The notes beneath the pieces were generated by a model. The model saw only the letters and a program-made list of their open reading frames with translations, searched no databases and was not told the origin of the DNA. Of a stretch of 8,182 nt of DNA, positions 6,410 through 8,182 are shown piece by piece. Source of the DNA: an uncultured Bordetella sp. (GTDB lineage Bacteria; Pseudomonadota; Gammaproteobacteria; Burkholderiales; Burkholderiaceae_B); the NCBI GenBank assembly GCA_937881145.1, contig CALGFL010000211.1, positions 1 through 8,182 of the forward strand, in the 5' to 3' direction. The translations under genes were made by a program, and so were the position numbers. The stretch's first letter is position 1, and each line of letters opens with the position of its first letter.

Positions 6410-8182
6410 GCTTGCTTCTCCTCGGCGGTCGAAGCGCCATGGTTACCACGGCGCGCTTTCCATTGTTCGGCTGCCTGGCGAGCGAAGCCGACGATGCCCT
6501 GCGGGAAAGCCATCACCAGGAGCAGGATGATCCCGCCGAAGACGGCGTGCCAATAATCCGTGGCGTTGATGATGTAGTCCTGCAGCACGTTGAACACCGC
6601 CGCCCCCACGACCGGGCCGAGCAGGGTCTGCACGCCGCCCAGCAGCACCATCACCAGGCCGTCGACCGATTTGCTCACGCCCATGACCTCGGGCGAGATC
6701 GTGCCCTTGGCGAACACGAAGAGCGCGCCGGCCACGCCCGCGAAGATGCCGGCGATGACGAAAGCCGACCACTGCACGCGCTTGACGTCGATGCCCACGG
6801 CGTCGGCGCGCAATGCCGAGTCGCGGCCAGCGCGCAGCGCGTAGCCGAAGGGCGCGAACAGAATGCGCCGCATGAGAAAGATCGACAGCACCACCAGCGC
6901 CAGCGTCAGGTAGTAATAGGCCGTGCCGCCCAGCCAGCTCGCCGGCCAGACGCCGATCATGCCGTTCGAGCCGCCGGTGACGTCGTCCCACTGGAACACG
7001 ATCGACCACACGATCTGCGAGAAGGCCAACGTGAGCATGGCCAGGTAGACGCCCGACAGGCGCACGCAGAACCAGCCGAAGAGCAGCGCGCCCGCGCCCG
7101 CGATCAGCGGCGCGAGGGCCAGCGCGAGCGGCATGGGCATGGTCAGCGACTTGATCAAAATGCCCGCGCCGTATGCACCCAGGCCGTAGTACGCGGCATG
7201 GCCGAACGAAGCCATGCCGCCCGGCCCCATGATGAAGTGCAGGCTCACGGCAAAGAGCGCCGCGATGAGCACGTCCTGCATGAGCACCGAAGCATAGGGC
7301 AGATGGGCCGACAGCAGCGGCAGCGCGGCCAGGGCGAGCACCACGACAGCGGCGATCGCCTTGAAGGCCGGCGTGCCCGGGCGCAGCGGCGCCTCGACCG
7401 GCGCGCTGTTGCGGCTGGCGCCTTGCTGGCGCCCCATCAAGCCCCAGGGGCGCAAGACCAGCACTAGCGCCATGACCAGGAACTCCACCACCAGCGTGAG
7501 TTTGGTGAACGAGAACGAGACGCCCAGGACATGCACGAGCCCGATGCCCACGCACAGGGACTTGACCTCGGCGATGAGCAGCGCTGCCAGATAGGCGCCG
7601 GGAATGGAGCCCATGCCGCCCACCACCACCACCACGAAGGCATCGGCGATGGTGCTCAGATCGAGTCCGAGGCTGGCCGGCTCGCGCGGCAATTGCACCG
7701 CGCCGCCCACGCCCGCCAGCAGGGTTCCCAGCGCGAACACGCCGGTAAAGAGCCAGGCCTGGTTGATGCCCAGGGCGCCGAGCATTTCGCGGTCTTGCGT
7801 GGCGGCGCGGATCAGCGTGCCCCAGCGCGTGCGCGTCAGGAGCAGCCACAGCAGCGCCAGCACGATGGGGCCCACGACGATCAGGAAAATGTCGTAGCTG
7901 GGAAAGTGGCGGCCGAGAAGGGCGACGGCGCCCTTCATGCCCGGCGCGCGCCGGCCCAGCAGGTCCGCCGGGCCGCACAGCCACAGCACCGCGTCGTTGA
8001 CGACCAGCACCAGTGCGAAAGTGGCCAGCAGCTGAAACAGTTCGGGTGCCTTGTAGATGCGCCGCAGCAGCACGATTTCGACCGCGGCGCCCAGCAGGCC
8101 GGTGGGGAGCGCGGCCAGCGCCATGCCGCCCCAGAATCCCCAGGCCCCCGCTCCGGCGAATTGTTCCGTCAGCGTATAGGCC
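6406..8182 (-). CDS. livHM: Fused LivH-LivM permease of a branched-chain amino acid-type ABC importer (5' end missing)
   Basis: 591 residues are visible; the frame is open to the right edge, so the N-terminus (probably some 40-60 residues of LivH) is outside. The first part, about 8181-7436, is LivH-like: roughly six hydrophobic segments, the ATPase-contacting loop around GALGINQAW (near 7780-7755), VVVVVGGMGSIPGAY, and the domain-ending LRPWGLMGR. A polar linker of about 25 residues, rich in Pro, Gly and Ala (7435-7360), follows. The rest is LivM-like: ISLHF-type first helices with MASFGHAAYYGLGAYGAG, LSGVYLAMLTLAFSQ, the ATPase loop RAGRDSALRADAVGID (6837-6790) and GPVVGAA. No ATG lies near the junction and the linker is coding, so this is a single-chain inner-membrane channel replacing the usual LivH/LivM heterodimer. 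The substrate cannot be told without the binding protein, which is not in the window. Confidence 0.92.
   Translation of the reverse strand, partial: AYTLTEQFAGAGAWGFWGGMALAALPTGLLGAAVEIVLLRRIYKAPELFQLLATFALVLVVNDAVLWLCGPADLLGRRAPGMKGAVALLGRHFPSYDIFLIVVGPIVLALLWLLLTRTRWGTLIRAATQDREMLGALGINQAWLFTGVFALGTLLAGVGGAVQLPREPASLGLDLSTIADAFVVVVVGGMGSIPGAYLAALLIAEVKSLCVGIGLVHVLGVSFSFTKLTLVVEFLVMALVLVLRPWGLMGRQQGASRNSAPVEAPLRPGTPAFKAIAAVVVLALAALPLLSAHLPYASVLMQDVLIAALFAVSLHFIMGPGGMASFGHAAYYGLGAYGAGILIKSLTMPMPLALALAPLIAGAGALLFGWFCVRLSGVYLAMLTLAFSQIVWSIVFQWDDVTGGSNGMIGVWPASWLGGTAYYYLTLALVVLSIFLMRRILFAPFGYALRAGRDSALRADAVGIDVKRVQWSAFVIAGIFAGVAGALFVFAKGTISPEVMGVSKSVDGLVMVLLGGVQTLLGPVVGAAVFNVLQDYIINATDYWHAVFGGIILLLVMAFPQGIVGFARQAAEQWKARRGNHGASTAEEKQA

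Noticed and set aside
6412..7467. 351-codon plus-strand ORF opposite livHM
   Set aside because: Antisense shadow with His/Arg/Gln-rich composition and no family features; the livHM frame explains the region.
6443..7984. 513-codon minus-strand ORF in another frame of livHM
   Set aside because: Low-complexity Arg/Gly/Ala-rich translation overlapping a clear membrane permease; frame shadow.

Overview
This is high-GC DNA from a proteobacterium. The protein sequences look most like Alcaligenaceae (Bordetella/Achromobacter group, Betaproteobacteria). That placement rests on recalled family resemblance, on the fused LivH-LivM permease and on the dispersed-repeat style at the left end; no search was run.

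Left end (1-124): two identical 55-bp direct repeats separated by 14 bp. The second ends at the base before the cobQ start codon, so it supplies the cobQ ribosome-binding region.

Plus strand (125-4018): a compact late cobalamin (vitamin B12) gene set, cobQ-cobT-cobS-cobC, with gaps of 15 bp, 13 bp and a 4-base stop/start overlap. CobQ amidates adenosylcobyrinate diamide to cobyric acid. CobT makes alpha-ribazole phosphate from dimethylbenzimidazole. CobS joins it to adenosylcobinamide-GDP. CobC removes the phosphate. The cobinamide kinase/guanylyltransferase (cobU/cobP) and cobD/cbiB are not in the window and probably lie upstream. A possible plus-strand terminator for this operon lies inside the 3' end of the next, convergent gene.

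Middle (4020-4850): a MarR-family regulator on the minus strand, whose stop is one base from the cobC stop. The 312 bp between the marR start and the livF stop hold a 62-codon minus-strand ORF with gene-like codon use (perhaps a remnant) and a strong intrinsic terminator for the transporter operon.

Right part (4851-8182, minus strand): a branched-chain amino acid type (LIV/HAAT) ABC importer operon, transcribed livHM -> livG -> livF. The two permease domains are fused in one polypeptide that runs off the right edge. Consecutive genes overlap by four bases (ATGA) and livG and livF have good Shine-Dalgarno sequences. No substrate-binding protein is visible, so the substrate is unknown.

Most of the window is ordinary metabolism. 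The points worth a second look are the repeat that provides the cobQ RBS, the embedded terminator at the cobC/marR convergence, the orphan ORF between marR and livF, and the permease fusion. I found no evidence of a new multi-gene system.
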